From: Quercus robur
Lineage: Eukaryota; Streptophyta; Magnoliopsida; Fagales; Fagaceae
Length of the DNA: 64,000 nt
Reading direction: 5' to 3'
Assembly: GCF_932294415.1 (NCBI RefSeq)
Contig: NC_065536.1
Span: 434,001-498,000 of the forward strand
Of the stretch, positions 37,499-50,623 are shown piece after piece. How positions within the stretch are numbered: position 1 is the stretch's first letter; each line of letters begins with the position of its first letter. Under the pieces are notes generated by a model. That model saw only the letters and a list, made by a program, of their open reading frames with translations, ran no database searches and was not told the origin of the DNA. The position numbers were made by a program, and so were the translations under genes.

Positions 37499-39210
37499 CT
37501 ACTCTTTATTACTTTGTATTGGTTTTTTTATACTCTCTCTCTCTCTCTCTCTCTCCATTGGCAACCTATCGTTTTCCAAAATTTGATGATGATTTTATGA
37601 CATTAAATATGCATTATTAGTTTTTTTAAATTTAAATTTAGTGTTTCTAACTTGATTTGTTTTGTATTTCATTCTTCCTTTGATGCATTGGGTGTGAGAA
37701 TGAGTGTTTCCCTAGCATTACTCAACTTAATGTGGACAATTGTATTTATTTAATTTAGGCAAAATATTATATCTAAAAATTTAAAATAAAAAAAGGAGTG
37801 GAAATATAAATAATTTAATGATATGTATGGGGGATGTGGCTGCATTTAAATGTTAAATAAAATGATATGAGAAAAAAATAAAAATAAAATACATACCAAT
37901 AAACACTAACTTATCCAAATAATTCTTTGTAATATAATAATAGTACATTCTTATATACTATTTTTTATTATTTATAATGCAATATGATAATATTTAACAA
38001 TCAAAGTCATAAAAAAAAATTAAAAAATAAAAACTTAAAACACAAAACTAAATCCCATCAACCAAAATAGAGTTCTAAAGAATACAAAACATTATCAAGC
38101 TAAAATAGAGATGCAAGAAAAATAAAAATAAAAATCCACCCAAAAATTGAGGGAGAAAGAGTGGGAAATAACCACTTTTTTGTGAGAGAAAATTATGTAA
38201 AGAATGGAAGAGTGGATGACAAATTTATACTAAGAGGATGATAATAAAAAGAAACAAAATAAATGAAGATAAAAGGAAAGAGGAAAAGTGATATCAAGGT
38301 AGAATGTTTGGGGAGATGAAAAGGTAAAGAGAATGAAAAAGGTTGGAGAGAGAGTGTAAATGTTCAAAAAAAATGAGTACAACTTGATGAATACAATTTT
38401 CTTTTATTTGAATTTAAGTAAAACATTAAATTTTTTATTTTTTTAAACAAAAAGAGAGAGAAAATATAAATAATTTAATGATAAGGAGGATGTGGTTGAA
38501 TTTCAATATTGAGTAAAATAGAAGAGCAGAAAAAAAATAAGAAAAATTAAAAGATATAACAAAAAACACTAAATTATCCAAATAATGCTATGTAATGGAA
38601 TACTATTTTATTTTTATCTACTCTCTTTAATTTTTTATAATGTAATCGGATAAAATTTAACAATCAAAGAGCAAAATAATAATAATAATAATAACTTAAA
38701 ACACAAAACTAAATCATATTAAGCTAAATTAGAGTTCTTAAAAACACAAAAATTTATCAACCTAAAGCGGAGATGCAATAAAAAATAAAAATCCACCAAA
38801 ACATTGAGAGAGAGAGAGAGAACTATGCAAAAAATGGAAAAGAATGACAAATTTATAGTAAGAGGGAAGGGATAAGAAGAGACAAATAAAGGAAGATGAA
38901 TAGTTATATTAAAATAGAGGGTAGTAGGGAGATGAAAAGGTAAGGGAATAAGAAAGGTTGAAGAAAGTGTAAATATTTAATAAATAAGTGAATGTAAACA
39001 AAATTATAGGAAAATTGGAAATAAAAAAAGAAATATATATAGACGTTAAAACCAACAAAGATGAATATGTAAAAAAAAGGAATAAATAATAAATAATAAT
39101 TATGTGATGAATGATATGGTGATCAGGTGGCGTAACAGGAGCTCAGCAGCAATAAATGTCACGCTTCAGCTTTTGGTAATAAATAGATATATAGATATAG
39201 ATATAGATTG
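36655..39210. repeat. AT-rich repeat family, copy 1 (unclassified)
   Basis: It begins CTAGTTGCATACCCGCGCGT and ends CTTCAGCTTTTGGTAATA followed by a TAGATA microsatellite (39184-39208). The interior carries a module with GTGTTTCTAACTTG, TAAATAATTTAATGATATG and GATGAAAAGGTAAAG, present here at about 37620-38385 and again at about 38400-38995. No protein is recognisable. A microsatellite tail suggests a LINE-mobilised or Helitron-like element, but I cannot decide. Confidence 0.6.
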
Positions 39211-39395
39211 GAAATAAAAAAAAGAAATTTATATAGATGTTAAAACCGACAAAGATGAATATATAAAGTCAATAATTTATTTATATTTTTTTTTGTAAAA
39301 AAAAGGAATAAATAATAAATAACAATTATGTGGCAAATGACGTGGCACAATAGGAGTTCAACAACAATAAATACCACGCTTCAGCTTTTAGTAAT
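39211..39395. repeat. Direct duplication of the 3' end of copy 1
   Basis: About 185 bp at 39208-39395 repeat the block at about 39008-39207 (words GTTAAAACC(A/G)ACAAAGATGAAT and GCTTCAGCTTTT(G/A)GTAATAA). The unit includes the terminal TAGATA array. Confidence 0.75.
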
Positions 39396-40646
39396 AACTA
39401 ATCGTGGACCCGTGCGTTGCGCATGAATTTTTTTATTTTTTTATTTTTTTATTTTTAAGGGAGGTCTCATTGTTATCATTATTTTGTAATTTGAACTAAC
39501 TTAATGAAGAGAAATGCATTTCATAATCATGTTCATCACAAAATAATTTTTTATTATTGTAGAATTATTTTATTTAAATTTTGAAATCTTAATTCTACCA
39601 TGGTTGACTAATTTGTACATCTCAAAGTCAATTATACACATTTTGCATGCTACATGTAAACCCTATTTTCCATAAGGTTGAAATAATGTGGGAAACATTT
39701 GATTCTATGGAAGTTAAAAACTAAAATTCTTATATCTTGTCTTAATGTTGCCTAAATAATGTTAAATGAAATGTCAAAAATGGGATTTTGAAAATTTCCA
39801 TCTTTATTTCTTATATATTTCTATTATTATTGAAGAATATCTTCTTTTTAGTTTCGATAAGAAATATGGTTTTCCATATTAGAGTTTGATTAGTTTTAAA
39901 TTTAAGTTTTGTATGATTGTATTTAATTATATCATTTAATTAAGTGAATGTAACAATTGATTTTATTGACATTCGTAAGATTATCTTTAATTAATTTTTT
40001 ACTCCTTCTATCAAGCTCTTTGTTTTCCAAGTAACGGTTACTAATTGACGTTGGATTTCTTGATTATAATTCTAATGTACTAAATATGCATTGTAACGTT
40101 TATTTTTATTTTATTTTTTTCATTCCAATTTACTGCCATTAACTTAGTGTATCCATAACTATTAGTTTGTTTATGATATGTTTGGTATGATATTCTATTG
40201 TTGTTGTTGTTATTATTATTATTATTATTATAAATTTAGTGTTTCTAAAATAGCATTTGTTTTGTATTCCATTCTTCTATTGATGCATTCTAGCATTTCA
40301 TGGGAGGACTTTCTAAGAACAATTTTTATTTATTTGAATTTAAGTAAAATATTTTATGTTTAATTTTTTAAATAAAAAAATGATAGAAACTATAAATAAT
40401 TTAATAATATGAAGGATATGGCTGAATTTAAATTTTGAAATAAATAAGATGAAAGGAAAAATAGTAAAAATGAAATGTATATCGATAAACACCAAATTAT
40501 TCTGAAGAATACAAAAAAAGATAACAACTTGAAACACAAAAATAAATTGTATCAACCCCTTAGAATTCTGAAGAATACAAAAATCCATTAACCTAAAGTA
40601 GAGATGCAAGAAAAAAAAATCCACAAAAACTCAAAAAAAAAAATAC

Positions 40647-40714
<68 letters not shown>

Positions 40715-40726
40715 TAGAGAGAGAGA
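40647..40726. repeat. Compound microsatellite (AT)n(GT)n(GA)n
   Basis: Three successive dinucleotide runs lie within the AT-rich repeat module. Confidence 0.95.
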
Positions 40727-42185
40727 ATTAAGCATAGAATGGGAGAGGGAATAAAAAAGAAGGCATAATAAATGTAGATAAATGGCAAGATGAATAGTGA
40801 TATTAAGGTAAAGAGTAGTGTAGAGATGAAAAAGTAAAAAGAATGAAAAAGGTTAGAGAAAGTGTAAAAATAAGTTGAGAATTTAATAATAAAAAGAATA
40901 GTTTAAAAAAAGAAAAATATGATATTTTGATTGTAATATAATAGATTTTTTATTTCACTTTAAACATTAAAAAAATTATAGGAAAATTTGGAAAGAAAAA
41001 GGATAATAGCACAGTCGCTAACATGACTACAATGGAGCATAGTAAAAATAAATGCTACAATTGATTTTATTACACTATAAAGTTTTTAATGTCCTCCGTA
41101 AGGTCATCTCTATTTTATTTTATTTTTACTCCTCCTGTCATGTACTCGTCGGCCTCTTTATTTTCTAAATAACAGTTACAAATTGACGTTTAATTTCTTT
41201 TAATTTTCTTTCTCTCTCTACACTTTATTACCTATAAATCTCTCTCTTTTTGTTTATTCGTTGGCATCCTATTGTTTCCCCAAATTTGATAATAATTCTA
41301 ATGCACTAAATATGCATTGTAATATTTATTTATTTATTTATTTATTTTTTCATTCCATTTGGCTGCCATTAAATTAGTATAGCCATCACTATTGGTTTTT
41401 TCATGTTATGTTTGGTTTGATATTCTATTATTATTATTTTTTTTAATTTAGTGTTTCTAAATTGGTATTAGTTTTGTATTTCATTTTTCCATTGTAAGAT
41501 TTCGTGGGAAGACTTTATAAGAACAATTTTTATTTATTTGAATTTAAGTAAAATATTATGTGTTTAATTTTTTTTTAAATGAGACAAAATATAAATAATT
41601 TAATGATATGGATTATGGAGGATGTTGTTGAATTTAAATGTTGAATAAAATAAAATGAAAGAGATAATGACTCTCTATCTCCACTATCTCTCTCTCCTAG
41701 TTTGATTGTACTGGGTTTTAAACTTTCAATTTGGATAATAATTTGTTGCTCATGATATGAATGGATTCACTATAATCTATGAATTAAAAAATTATACCAA
41801 GAAAATCACATGGCAATATCAACAAAAGAATTGTTGTGTAATACCATGTTAGGAACATCTGTGGTTGCACTCTATTGGAAGCCGGAGATGAAATGGAGTA
41901 TTCAATAATACATAATAAGCTGTGGTTTCCAAGTGAAGAAGTTTGGGGTCAACTTGATTTATGACAATGATGAAAAGAATTACCTATCCTGTTTTGAACC
42001 AATAATCGAAAATGCATGTCTTCCTTGCAATGATGATTATATACTATTTTTATATTACAATAAGATAATATTTTACAATCAAAAAAGAATTAAAAAAAGA
42101 TAACAACAGAAAACACAAAACTAAATCATATCAATTCAAAGTAGGATTGTAAAGAATACAAAAGTTCAAAATTAAAAAATACACC

Positions 42186-42188
<3 letters not shown>

Positions 42189-42245
<57 letters not shown>
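42189..42245. repeat. (GA)n microsatellite
   Basis: This is an uninterrupted AG dinucleotide run of about 57 bases in the AT-rich repeat. Confidence 0.97.
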
Positions 42246-42249
<4 letters not shown>

Positions 42250-42375
42250 TTTTTGTGTGTGGAAAAACAAAAAATTATGCATGGAATGATTGAGAGAACA
42301 ACAAATTTATAGCAAGAGGTTAAGAATAAGAAGAGTAAAAAATAAAAGAAGATAAAGGGGTAGGGGAATAGTGAT

Positions 42376-43067
42376 TGTGGGGTCCAATAATTTGTGGTCC
42401 TGGCCCATTTTTATATTGGGGCCCAAGTTTCGAGCCGAGGAAGGGTATAGCCGAGGATGTGTAATAAAATCCAAATAGTCTTAAAACACAGTCGAGGATG
42501 ATTCTGTCCTCGACATATCCGAAGTCCCCCTAGAAGAAAGGGTAAAAACGGTATAGGAACAGTTTGGGAAAAAATCTAAAATATCTATGTCAATAGAGAA
42601 TGAGACGCTAGATAGTATAACGACCAAGGACAAAGGGAAAGCTGTCATTATTGCCATTCAATACTCTGCACCTGACAGAGTCATGCTCTTCAGCTTTTAC
42701 AACCACCCCCAACCACTCTAGATATGGACTGACAGGACAAGTCTTAAGTCCTAGGAAATTGAGCTTATACGTGGACGTTGGTGAGAGGATAAATGCCCAT
42801 ATAAAAGGATAAGAGAGGCAGTGTGAGACGGGGGGGGGGGACAATCCGTCCTCCCAGCCATGGTGTCTTAGAAACAAGGAGAATAAGAAGAGCATAGAGC
42901 TCCCCAGACTCCTCGGACGAGATTCACTGACTGGAGCCAACCCGAACTACCGTCCGGTGACCCAAACCTAGCCTTTCAAACCCACGCTCTCCAAATGATA
43001 TTGTTTGGGCCCTCTTTACGTACGAGCCCAATATTATCTTGGGGTTGTTACGAATCGAGTCCCTACA
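42376..43067 (+). mobile_element. 5' LTR of family-A element
   Basis: The LTR is 692 bp, TGTGGGGTCC to CCCTACA. TATA box TATAAAAG lies at 42800-42807. An ACGTGGACGTTGG motif lies upstream of it, as in the other family LTRs, and a G-run at 42831-42840. Confidence 0.93.
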
Positions 43068-43315
43068 ATTGGCGCTGTCTGTGGGGAAAGCTTGTGTCTT
43101 GGCACAGGTGGTGGGTTGAGACAATCCCTCACATCATTTCCAACAGCCGGATGTAGTGTTCTAGAGTAAAGTTCCACTAGGGGCTACGTTTCTTCACTAG
43201 GGGCTGCGCTTCGTAGCGTCAGCAGCACGGATGGTTCTAGGGGCTTGGCCGAGGAGCTAATCCCCCTAAACCAAGGTCCCACGCCATAGCCGAGGGGTTA
43301 CTTCCCCCAACTATT

Positions 43316-44060
43316 TAAAAATCAAGTTTTGGACAGAATCAAGGTATTGCATGGTCCTCGGACTCAAACCTATGGGGAAACCAACTACTTAAAAATCAAG
43401 TTTTAGACAGAACCAAGGTATTGCATGATCCTCAGACTCAAACCTATGGGGAAACCAACTACTTAAAAATCAAGTTTTGGACAGAACCAAGGTATTGCAT
43501 GGTCCTCGGACTCAAACCTATGGGAAAACCAACTACTTAAAAATCAAGTTTTGGACAGAACCAAGGTATTGCATGATCCTCGGACTCAAACCTATGGGGA
43601 AACCAACTACTTAAAAATCAAGTTTTGGACAGAACCAAGGTATTGCATGGTCCTCGGACTCAAACCTATGGGGAAACCAACTACTTAAAAATCAAGTTTT
43701 GGACAGAACCAAGGTATTGCATGGTCCTCGGACTCAAACCTATGGGGAAACCAACTACTTAAAAATCAAGTTTTGGACAGAACCAAGGTATTGCATGGTC
43801 CTCAGACTCAAACCTATGGGAAAACCAACTACTTAAAAATCAAGTTTTAGACAAAACCAAGGTATTGCATGGTCCTCGGACTCAAACCTATGGGGAAACC
43901 AACTACTTAAAAAAAAAATCAAGTTTTGGACAAAACCAAGGTATTGTATGGTCCTCGGACTCAAACCTATGGGGAAACCAACTACTTAAAAATCAAGTTT
44001 TGGACAGAACCAAGGTATTGCATGGTCCTCAGACTCAAACCTATGGAAAAGTCAACTACT
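43316..44060 (+). repeat. 74-bp tandem repeat array, about 10 copies
   Basis: The unit AATCAAGTTTTGGACAGAAC recurs every 74 bases (43321, 43395, 43469 ...). It is homologous to the 80-bp unit at 1-1750 (shared GTTTTGGACAGAACCAAGG and GGGGAAACCAACTACTT) but lacks 6 bases in the A/G-rich linker, so the two family members expanded the same region separately. Confidence 0.96.
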
Positions 44061-44611
44061 TAAGAAGAATTCTAAGTTGTTCAGTCCTCGGGCCAAATAC
44101 CAGAAAAGGCTAAGGCTATGAAGGTCATTAGGAAGATGGCGAAACGCCTTATTTCTCAGCGACCTGCAGGGGCTGTTCATTTTGGGTTATATATCCTCGG
44201 ATGATTACTTCCTACACGGCATCGAGCATTCGGTCATCATCTCGTTCAAGTTTGGGGTATACAACCCATTTTCAGGTCGGTCTTATTGTACACGATAGCT
44301 TCAATAAGTTCATAATAAGATCTTTTTTCTTGGTAAGGGATTTCGGCCCTAAGTATTGTTTTCTCAGGTCGGCGTTATTATGCCAGACAGCTCTAATAAG
44401 CTCATCATAATATCTTTTTCTTTTTTCTTAGTATGGGTTTCTGCCATAAGTATCATTTGTTCAAATCAGCATTATTATGTCGGATAGTTTCAATTAGCAC
44501 AGAGCATAGTCTTTTTATTAACTGGGATTTCGGCCCTAAGCATCGTTCGGAATGTAAAAATAAAAAAAGAAGTCATATGGTAGTACGTCTATTCACGGCA
44601 TAACCATTTTT

Positions 44612-47338
44612 GTGAAGAAGAAGGATGGGACTATGAGGTTGTGTATTGACTACCGTGAGTTGAACCGGGTTACTGTGAGAAACAAATACCCTCTCCCTCG
44701 TATTGATGACCTGTTTGATCAATTGCAAGGGGCACAAGTCTTCTCTAAGATTGACCTTCGTTCTGGGTATCACCAGTTGAAAATCAAGGGTGAAGACATA
44801 CCCAAGACAGCTTTCAGGACTAGGTATGGGCACTATGAATTCTTGGTAATGCCTTTTGGATTGACCAATGCTCCTGCTGCGTTTATGGACTTGATGAATA
44901 GGGTGTTTCATGAGTACTTAGACCGCTTTGTTATTGTCTTTATTGATGACATTCTAATTTTCTCCAAGAGCATGGAAGAACATGAAGAGCACTTGAGAAT
45001 TGCTTTTCAAATTTTGAGGGAGAAGAAGCTGTATGCCAAGTTTAAGAAGTGTGAATTTTGGCTTGACCAAGTGGTGTTCCTAGGGCATGTGATATCTAAG
45101 GCAGGGATTTCTGTAGACCCTAGTAAAGTTGAAGCTGTGGTTGATTGGGCAAGACCGACGAATGTGAGTGAGATTAGAAGCTTTTTGGGCCTTGCTGGTT
45201 ATTATAGGAGGTTTGTGGAGGGATTTTCCCGTATTGCAGCCCCTTTAACTCACCTAACTCATAAGAATGCCAAGTTTGTGTGGACAGAAGAATGTGAGAA
45301 GAGTTTTCAAGAACTTAAGCAAAGGTTGGTCACTGCACCAGTACTAACCATCCCTAGCAACATGGGAGGCTTTGTTATTTATAGTGATGCCTCAAGAAAA
45401 GGGCTTGGTTGTGTGTTGATGCAGCATGGTAAAGTCATAGCTTATGCATCCCGCCAATTAAAAAGTTATGAACAAAATTATCCCACTCATGATTTGGAGT
45501 TGGCTGCAATGGTGTTTGCATTGAAGATTTGGAGACATTATTTGTATGGTGAAAGGTGTGAGATTTATACAAATCATAAAAGCTTGAAGTACTTCTTTAC
45601 TCAGAAAGAATTGAATATGAGACAACGAAGGTGGCTTGAGTTGATTAAAGATTATGATTGCTCAATCAATTACCATCCAGGCAAGGCTAATGTGGTAGTT
45701 GATGCGCTTAGTCGGAAGTTTTCTGGTTTCTCAGCTGCCTTGTTAACTACTCAAAAGGAGATTATTAAGGACTTGGAGAGGTTGGAAATTGAAATTGTCA
45801 TGGGTGATTCCCAAGTCTTTATGGCTAGTTTGACAATACAACCCACTTTGATTGAGAAGATTAAGAGTTCACAGGTTGACGATGCACAAATTGTAAAGAT
45901 CATAGAAGAGGTACAAGAAGGGAAGAGACCAGAATTCAATGTGTCTAATGATGGTGTCTTGAGGTTTGGAAAAAGACTTTGTGTGCCAAATGATTTTGCA
46001 ATAAAGAAGGAGATTATGGAAGAAGCCCATCATACCCCGTACTCAGTGCATCCTGGTAGCACTAAAATGTATCGTGACATTCGAGAAACTTATTGGTGGA
46101 ATAACATGAAGAGGGAGATAGCTCAGTTTGTGGAGCAATGCTTGACTTGTCAACAAATTAAGGCAATACACCAGAAACCTTCAGGATTGCTGCAACCACT
46201 TCCCATTCCTGAGTGGAAGTGGGAGTGTATATGTATGGATTTTGTGACTGGCTTGCCAAGATCTCCTAAGGGACATGAGGCCATTTGGGTAATTGTGGAT
46301 AGAATGACAAAGACATCACATTTTATTCCTGTTAAGATGACTTACTCACTTGATCAGCTAGCACAGATATATATTGATGAGATTGTGAGTCTTCACGGAG
46401 TTCCATCATCAATTGTGTCCGATCGAGACCCAAGATTCACCTCAAGGTTTTGGGAAAGCCTACATAAAGCTTTGGGTACTAATCTTAGCTTTAGTACTGC
46501 CTTCCATCCACAAACTGATGGATTATCAGAAAGGACTATTCGTACTCTGGAGGATATGTTAAGGGCTTGTGTATTGGATTTCAAAGGGAATTGGGAAAAA
46601 TACTTGTCTTTAGTGGAATTTGCTTATAATAATAGCTACCACTCTAGTATTGAGATGGCTCCCTATGAGGCTTTGTATGGTAGAAAATGCAGGTCCCCAT
46701 TGTGTTGGGAAGAGGTTGGTGAGAGGAAATTGTTGGGACCAGAAATCATTCAGATGACATCTGAGAAGATTGATTTGATTCGTAAAAGATTGCAAACAGC
46801 ACAAAGTCGACAGAAGAGTTATTATGACCACTCAAGAAAAAAAGTAGAATTTGAAATTGGAGATATGGTATTTTTGAAAGTCTCCCCAATGAAGGGTGTG
46901 ATGAGATTTGGGAAGAAGGGGAAGTTGAGTCCTAGATTCGTTGGTCCATTTGAGATCCTGAAACGTATTGGTAAAGTTGCCTATGAGTTAGCCTTACCGC
47001 CTACACTTGCAGGAGTGCATAATGTGTTTCATGTTTCCATGTTGAGAAAGTACATCCCGGATCCTTCACATGTCTTGAACTATGAGCCACTCAAGATCAA
47101 AGACAACTTGACTTATGAGGAAGTTCCAATCCAAATTCTTGACCGTAAGGACCATGTGCTACGCACCAAGACCATAACATTGGTTAAGGTTCTTTGGAAG
47201 AACCACACAGTGGAGGAGGCATCTTGGGAGCGAGAAGATGAGATGAAATCAAAATATCCAGAGTTATTCGTTAACGAAGGTATGTACGATTTCGAGGACG
47301 AAATTTTTTTTAGGGGGGAAGGATGTAACACCCCATAA
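44612..47338 (+). pseudogene. Chromovirus pol fragment: RT, RNase H, integrase, chromodomain (fossil)
   Basis: An open stretch of 908 codons represents the C-terminal part of a Ty3/gypsy polyprotein. In order it holds reverse transcriptase (DYRELN, then the FIDDIL active-site motif), RNase H (from YSDAS to VVDALSRK), an integrase zinc-binding domain (HH...CLTCQ), the integrase core ([22 protein letters not shown]) and a chromodomain at the end ([14 protein letters not shown]). The N-terminal polyprotein part is missing, so it is a remnant and not a host gene. Confidence 0.93.
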
Positions 47339-49596
47339 TTTGATACCAATTAAATTATTATACGTTAAATTTTAATGGAGGCCTATAATTAAAATGGATT
47401 AAATAAATTTGGGCCTAAGATATTAAAAAGAAGATAAATTCTATAAAATATGAAGCCCAAGTGAGGTGACAAAAGTACATATATGGGCCTTGAAAACCCT
47501 AGCCTTTTCCTCTTAGGTCACACGTGTTTTTCTGATGGGATTTCTTTTTGCTTCAGCCGACAATTGAATTTCTGCCTTTCTCCACTGTGGCGTTGGTGGG
47601 AGTCTTCAGGTATGATTTTCTCATGCTCAAGATTTAAAAGTTTGTATGGTCAATAGCTTGCAATTGATTGGAACTAGACTATCATTATACTAATAGAAAA
47701 GGGTTTCCTATAATTGTATTACATTAGATAAAGACTTGGTCAATATGTCAGGCAGAGATACAGACTTGAAATTGAGCCAAATAGAGTAATAGGTGTGGAC
47801 TTGGTCACCATGTTAAAGTGAAAAGAATGCTTATGTTATTGCATTTACACTAAGCCACAATTGTTGACTGGTTATTTTGCTTTCACACTAGTTCAACGTG
47901 TAATAGATTTTGGGTCCTTGGAGTGATTATTTCAATATTATAATAGCAATTGTTTACATAGCTGCACTGACCTAGTAGTTCTAAGTCCAACATTGAGGCT
48001 GAAAAACTAAGAATAATAAATAAATTTTGACAGTTTGCCATGCTACACATGCTACCTCAAGTATTGCCATGCTATTCCCTACTAAGCATGGTCCAAGCTT
48101 GATTGTTTACGTAGCTTTCACTTGGTTTATTATATATATATATATATATATATGTAATATTAAGGTCAGTATATGCCTAGCAGCATCAAGAGAGCATTCT
48201 AGCACTAGATTGATGGATTAAAGCAATCTCGCGTGGCCTTCAATGTTAAGTTGAATATATATAGTTATATATATAATGGTTAGAGTCAATGGACATCCAA
48301 TGGCATCAAGAGGGAATGCTAAGCAACAAATTAAGATAATATGTGGCTTCCAATAGTAAATTTGATAGTTAAGTGAATGAATGGAGGATTTTGGATATAT
48401 TAATATTGTTTAGGATAAAACCGTTTAAGTGTGAAAATAAATTTTGAAGTGGGAAATTGTGTATTGATGAACCTATTTTTGGTATTGCTAGGTTCTAATT
48501 CTACTGAATTGTTGTAATTCAAAGGAGGTTGATTTCCTTTATTTTTGCAACCAAGAGGTAAGTGGTGTTTACTAATTTTGGGGGTTTTCCCAAAACAGCG
48601 TTAATTATTAAACTATTTTATATGAAAGAATATGTTGATATTCTATATATAAATGAATATTTTACAAATGTTTGATGTGCACATTGGCTATTCGTTTTAT
48701 GAAAAACTTGTGGGACAACCTAATTTTATTTAAACTTGTATGTGTGAATATGTCTCTATATTTTGAGAAGTATGAATGGATTATTTTGTGAGCATATTGA
48801 ATTTGTTTTGAAAACCTATGGCAAGTCGTGATTAGAAGCTCAGTATGATATTTAGTCCTTAGCAAGGGACAATCATGCTGCTGCTAGTCCTTAGCAAGGG
48901 ACGGTCCCAAAAGGGGACAGTGCACATTTGATAGCTCCTTAGCAAGGGAGCATACTATTGAGGATCCAAAAGGAAGCTTCTTAGCAAGGGAGTGTACTTT
49001 TAGGTTCCAAAGGAGCCATCCTTGAGAAATGGGATGAAAGGAGGTTCCAGTCCCAAAAAGGGGACAGCACAACCCTGTCAACGGGGCGTAAACGTTGACC
49101 ACGAGAAAAGCCTAGGAAATTGTTTATGTGATGGTATCAATATATATATTATGATGGCTCACAATATAAAGATATTATTTTCTTTTACATGAAATAGTTG
49201 ATGACAAAATATTGGTGAATTATAAGTTGTGAATCTGTTGAAAGAATTATTTATTTGAAAGGTTTGTTCCCACACCCCAATGTTAGTGAATTCCACTTAT
49301 TGAGTTATCTCACCCCCCTTTATTTCCCATTACAGATACATTAGGTGGATTATTGGAGTAGAGATTCTTGGGAGACAGAAGTTACAAATTAATTTTTGTG
49401 GAACTGAGGATTTTATTATTATTTTATGGCATTAAACTTTGTATTGGAGAATTATTTTGAGGATGTTTTGTATTTGGTGAATTAGAGCTCTGACTTTTGT
49501 AATCAGTTTCAAGGTTGCTAGTTTCTTTTATTTAATATTTTTATGGATTATTCAGATTAAATAGACTTTTATTGCCTATGATTTTGGGGCGTTACA
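47324..49596 (+). mobile_element. 3' LTR of the nested Tekay chromovirus
   Basis: The LTR is 2273 bp, TGTAACACCCC to GGGGCGTTACA, and follows a polypurine tract. Length and ends fit Tekay. It contains four spaced copies of a near-palindrome TCCTTAGCAAGGGA (48856, 48888, 48936 and a one-mismatch copy at 48978). No matching 5' LTR exists, so it cannot be dated this way. Confidence 0.88.
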
Positions 49597-50623
49597 TAAA
49601 CAAGCCTATATAGAAAACGAATCACAAAAACAATAAAAAAAAAAATAAAAAAAAACAACAACAACAACAAAACAAACAAACAGCCAGAAGTCTTTTTAAG
49701 TTCTGCTCTGAGGTCTTTCCAGATTCTGCCCTAGTAGCACCCATATTGAGAGGAGGACCTCCCTTGGTGGAAGAGGAGAAGAAGAGGAAGAAGGAAAAGC
49801 ACCAGGATGGATCTGGTGATGGGAAAGAAGAAGAAGGGGAGGCAAAAGGAGGCACCAGTGAAGGAAGAGAGGAAGAAGCAGGGATACTTTGTCCCTGCGT
49901 CAGTCCTGACTTCTAACACGTTGGTGCCATGTTAGCTATGCTCATAAGAGAGCGGCTGGTACTGATAATGGATGACCCCAGCTCAGTCGCACCAAAAGTT
50001 TGACACGACGAGCCTCTGCTTCGGATTTTAGCTGAAGGGAGGATGAGAGGTATCTTGAGTTTCTACCATCCCTGTCTTGACCGAGCCATCTTAAGTTTCG
50101 GAGGGACAGAACGCTTCTGAGAAGGATGTGATCTTTTCATCCCCACTTCTACTTCAAATGTGTCACACTATAAGCTGAGGTTATGCTGATAAGGAAGACT
50201 TTGAGTACAGCTTGAGGGTTGAGGCTTTAGGAAGGTTAAAGAGTCTTTACGCGAAGGGAATACCCTCTCGTTTGGCTTCTTATATGGAAGGTGAATTCAG
50301 TGGCATTTAATCCGTACATATCTCCAAGAAGATCTACAAGTAAGGTAGCGTCTGTTCAACTCCCCAATGTCGTCTGTAACTGTCAGATTTGATTGGTCTC
50401 GTAAAGGAAATTTATTAAAGACGCGCCTCGTACACTGAAACGACGGGAGCGCATCGTGTGTAAATCTAGAAGAATGTCTCGTAACCCGGCGCATTTCCTA
50501 AGCAGATGAAGAGACGCCAATATTAATGAAGGGTAGAGCTAAACGAACCGTAATAAAGGCTTGGCATCATCAAAACCCTCATCTCCGACCAAGAGGTCGA
50601 ACAGCAGGATTTTGAGGGGCTAT

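Larger units (their letters stand above)
39396..42375. repeat. AT-rich repeat family, copy 2, left part (before LTR insertion)
   Basis: It begins CTAATCGTGGACCCGTGCGT, the counterpart of the start of copy 1, and includes module copies at about 40240-40900 and 41450-42375. It stops at the target site GTGAT and resumes at 51318 after the LTR element: the word AGTGATATTAAG of the module at about 40797 is split by the insertion. Microsatellites inside are the AT/GT/GA tract 40647-40726 and (GA)n 42189-42245. Confidence 0.65.
44556..49596 (+). mobile_element. 5'-truncated Tekay-type Ty3/gypsy chromovirus, nested (fossil)
   Basis: It lies inside the family-A element. It keeps pol from the RT domain onward, a polypurine tract (AGGGGGGAAGGA) and a complete 3' LTR, but the 5' LTR, gag and protease are absent, so it is broken. 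The TGTAACACCCC LTR start, long LTR and C-terminal chromodomain identify the Tekay clade. It must be younger than the host insertion, or was carried with it. Host sequence resumes at 49597 with AAACAAGCCTATA, as at 3751 in the other family-A copy. Confidence 0.9.

Noticed and set aside
44612-47338. 908-codon frame as a host gene
   Set aside because: RT, RNase H, integrase and chromodomain followed by a polypurine tract and LTR identify a chromovirus remnant.
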